Shown here piece after piece: positions 4,109-5,345 of a stretch of 5,345 nucleotides of DNA. Both the position numbers and the translations under genes were made by a program. Position 1 is the stretch's first letter. Every line of letters begins with the position of its first letter. The notes under the pieces were generated by a model. The model saw only the letters and a program-made list of their open reading frames with translations, was not told the DNA's origin and ran no database searches. Origin of the DNA: CAYLHU01 sp964383715 (GTDB lineage: Bacteria; Patescibacteriota; Minisyncoccia; Minisyncoccales; CG1-02-41-26); assembly GCA_964383715.1 (NCBI GenBank), contig CAYLHU010000029.1, positions 1-5,345 on the forward strand, written 5' to 3'.

Positions 4109-4182
4109 ACAAATGACCTTTTTGGCCCTCCTCCGTTAAAGCGGAGGTTTAAACTTTCAGGCGAGCAATTGCCTGATTTTCT
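4109..4182 (+). ncRNA. Possible short structured RNA (or leader segment)
   Basis: Downstream of the plus-strand promoter lie two hairpins: CCTCCG/CGGAGG with a 6-nt loop (4130-4147), then TCAGGC/GCCTGA with an 8-nt loop (4157-4176) followed by TTTTCT. The second looks like a modest intrinsic terminator and would give a transcript of about 70-75 nt. No coding frame of note and no known RNA family is recognisable. The gene at 4279 has its own promoter, so this unit may be independent. Treat it as a hypothesis. Confidence 0.35.
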
Positions 4183-4194
4183 ATTCACCGGGTC

Positions 4195-4223
4195 TTGACC
4201 TGTATTGGATAATTTGCTATAAT
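4195..4223 (+). promoter_or_regulatory. Strong sigma-70 promoter of the membrane-protein gene
   Basis: TTGACC (4195-4200), a 17-bp spacer and a perfect TATAAT (4218-4223) predict a start near 4230 and a leader of about 49 nt before the ATG at 4279. A good Shine-Dalgarno, AAGGAG, lies at 4267-4272, 6 nt from the start codon. Confidence 0.85.
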
Positions 4224-4278
4224 AAAAAATTAGTAATTGTGCTAATAAAATAGAACTTTAACAAAAAAGGAGTCAAAA

Positions 4279-4575
4279 ATGGGTAAGAAAATGGATAAGA
4301 CAATATTATTATTGTTAGTGTTTTTTCTGGTGGGGATTTTCTTAATAATTTTCTTCAATACCCCTTCTATGCAGATTAGTGGCGTAGTTATTAAAGTGGA
4401 ATACAATGTTGATGCAGGAGGGTTTATGTCTGCCCCTATTAAGCAAACTATTGTAAAATTCAAAGACGGACGGGTAAAGGTATTTGATAATATCAAAGGA
4501 GTCATTGTTGAGAACAAAATGAACATTATTCATCACAGCAGAAGCAACGAAATTGTCTTTGTAGAAACAAGATAA
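4279..4575 (+). CDS. Small single-pass membrane protein of unknown function
   Basis: A 98-residue protein that I do not recognise. A short basic N-terminus (GKKMDK) is followed by a strongly hydrophobic segment at about residues 8-27, predicting a membrane anchor with N-terminus inside. The remaining 70 residues should face outward and look like a small beta-rich domain. They contain alternating hydrophobic strands such as SGVVIKVEY at 34-42, QTIVKFKDGRVKVF at 56-69 and GVIVEN at 74-79, with no cysteines and no catalytic motif. The Asp-Gly between strands and the short length resemble small OB- or SH3-like barrels, but that is speculation. It is the only clear plus-strand gene, with its own strong promoter, the best Shine-Dalgarno in the window and a terminator, so it is a well-expressed monocistronic unit between two toxin-antitoxin modules. 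A second in-frame ATG at codon 5 is possible, but the Shine-Dalgarno spacing favours the first. Confidence 0.85.
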   Translation: MGKKMDKTILLLLVFFLVGIFLIIFFNTPSMQISGVVIKVEYNVDAGGFMSAPIKQTIVKFKDGRVKVFDNIKGVIVENKMNIIHHSRSNEIVFVETR

Positions 4576-4599
4576 CATTTTTTTTAAACTGGCTGTTTT

Positions 4600-4636
4600 A
4601 TATCGCTGAATCATACGATTCAGCGATATTTCTTTT
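4600..4636 (+). terminator. Intrinsic terminator of the membrane-protein gene
   Basis: A 13-bp perfect stem, ATATCGCTGAATC with GATTCAGCGATAT, closes the tetraloop ATAC (4613-4616) and is followed by TTCTTTT. It starts 24 bp after the stop codon. Its T-rich side also gives partial insulation from the convergent XRE gene. Confidence 0.85.
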
Positions 4637-4689
4637 AAAAAATAAAAAATTAATAAAAATTCAAAAAATATTTTGAGGTTAAAAAAAAT

Positions 4690-4986
4690 TTATTTTATGA
4701 AATCAACTTTAAGATTATAACCAAAAACATTAGCTATTTTTTGGAGAGTGTCAGTGGTAAAATTTTGTTGACCAGATTCCATTCTTGCGATATTGCTCTG
4801 TTTTGTGCCTATTTTTTTCGCTAAATCTGCTTGAGAGAGTTTCTTTTTCTTTCTTATTTGCAAAATTTTATAAGCAATTTCTAATTGTTTCCCATACTCA
4901 TTATATTTTTTTTTAACTTCCGGATTTTTCAACTGACCTTCAAGATATTTTTGAAAATCTACCGCCTTTTGATTTTTTTTATTCAT
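4690..4986 (-). CDS. XRE-family HTH antitoxin (HigA-like)
   Basis: A 98-residue protein with a Cro/C1-type helix-turn-helix domain in its C-terminal half. Helix 2 LSQADLAKKIG is at 50-60, the recognition helix TKQSNIARMESG at 61-72, and TTDTLQKIANVFGYNLKVDF follows at 77-96. The N-terminal 40 residues are Lys/Glu-rich and helical. This arrangement is usual for antitoxins that follow a Gp49/HigB-type toxin, and the toxin gene indeed lies directly upstream. The start codon overlaps the last 8 nt of the toxin (ATGAATAA contains the start of one and the stop of the other), so the two are translationally coupled. Toxin-first order is the HigBA hallmark. It probably neutralises the toxin and represses the shared promoter, which lies beyond the window. 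Confidence 0.9.
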   Translation of the reverse strand: MNKKNQKAVDFQKYLEGQLKNPEVKKKYNEYGKQLEIAYKILQIRKKKKLSQADLAKKIGTKQSNIARMESGQQNFTTDTLQKIANVFGYNLKVDFIK

Positions 4987-5345
4987 ATATTTGTGGATTA
5001 TTTAATACATCTATATAATTATTTTCAGCTTTTTTAATTTCCGACATTGGTGTTTTTTTGGTCTTTTTAGAAAAAACAGAAAGAATAACAATGGTCTTTT
5101 TAATAAAGATAAAATATAAAAATCTATATCTATTGGGGCTAAAATCTATTCTCAATTCTCTAATTTTACCTTTGATATGCTTAGAATAAGGTTCATCTAA
5201 ATACCCTTTGTTTTCCCTTAAAAATTCAATGTATTTTAATATTTTAGATTTATCTTTATTTTTTAATTTATCAATATACTCTGAAACTAAACTTTTGTTT
5301 GTCTTGCTGTTTTTATAAAACTTTAATCTATATTCTTTATTTTCA
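4979..5345 (-). CDS. HigB / phage Gp49-family toxin, nearly complete, cut by right edge
   Basis: The minus-strand frame is open from the right edge to TAA at 4981-4979, giving 121 visible residues. Family members are about 100-125 residues, so at most a few N-terminal residues are missing. Diagnostic segments are KEYRLKFYKNS at visible residues 3-13, the helical part to about 45, then IRELRIDF at 61-68, YRFLYF at 73-78 and FSKKTKKTP at 91-99, followed by the EIKKAENN helix. The RELR, YRFLYF and KKTxKTP run is typical of the Gp49-like RelE/HigB branch, whose members cleave mRNA on the ribosome. It overlaps the XRE antitoxin gene by 8 nt, giving a HigBA module. The start codon and promoter are outside the window. 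Confidence 0.92.
   Translation of the reverse strand, partial: ENKEYRLKFYKNSKTNKSLVSEYIDKLKNKDKSKILKYIEFLRENKGYLDEPYSKHIKGKIRELRIDFSPNRYRFLYFIFIKKTIVILSVFSKKTKKTPMSEIKKAENNYIDVLNNPQIYE

Noticed and set aside
4242..4614. Minus-strand frames opposite the membrane-protein gene
   Set aside because: They run antisense to a gene with a clear promoter, Shine-Dalgarno and terminator, and have no recognisable family.

Overview
The window is an AT-rich bacterial fragment with very small, tightly packed genes, almost all on the minus strand. TGA acts as a stop codon for at least two genes (the RelB-like antitoxin and the second RelE-like toxin), so the standard bacterial code applies. Many starts have no visible Shine-Dalgarno, one mRNA appears leaderless, and the tRNA lacks an encoded CCA. 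With the gene content, this suggests a small-genome lineage such as a Patescibacteria/CPR bacterium. That placement is inference; no phylogenetic marker is present. The contig has two scaffold gaps of exactly 100 N (1813-1912 and 3355-3454).

Layout from left to right. At 1-938 (minus) is the first 312 residues of a type I restriction HsdR subunit, running off the left edge. Positions 939-1320 hold terminator-like hairpins and a serine tRNA (anticodon CGA, minus) with a strong intrinsic terminator. At 1453-2252 (minus) is a hicB-hicA toxin-antitoxin operon whose two genes are separated by a tandem array of a 61-bp, two-hairpin repeat. At 2301-2705 is a HIT-family hydrolase. At 2739-3271 is a relB/relE-type pair with a 4-bp overlap; its leader contains three more hairpins and the second gap. 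At 3517-4004 is a ribbon-helix-helix antitoxin followed by a second RelE-type toxin, with palindromic operator-like sites upstream. At 4005-4278 are divergent promoters and a possible short RNA. The only clear plus-strand gene, a 98-residue single-pass membrane protein, is at 4279-4575 and ends in a good terminator. At 4690-5345 (minus) is a HigB/HigA-type pair: a Gp49-family toxin cut by the right edge, then an XRE antitoxin.

The region is therefore a defence and addiction island: four type II toxin-antitoxin modules plus a restriction subunit. Each module looks autonomous: short spacing or overlap within three of them, promoters in front of three, and an operator in front of one.

The most unusual feature is a family of short perfect hairpins, all oriented so that the plus strand shows a C-GNA-G or C-AAA-G apex. 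They lie between hicB and hicA and in the relBE leader. Two stems from the two sites differ by paired, compensating substitutions, both sites are also where assembly failed, and each repeat unit carries a tiny open frame.
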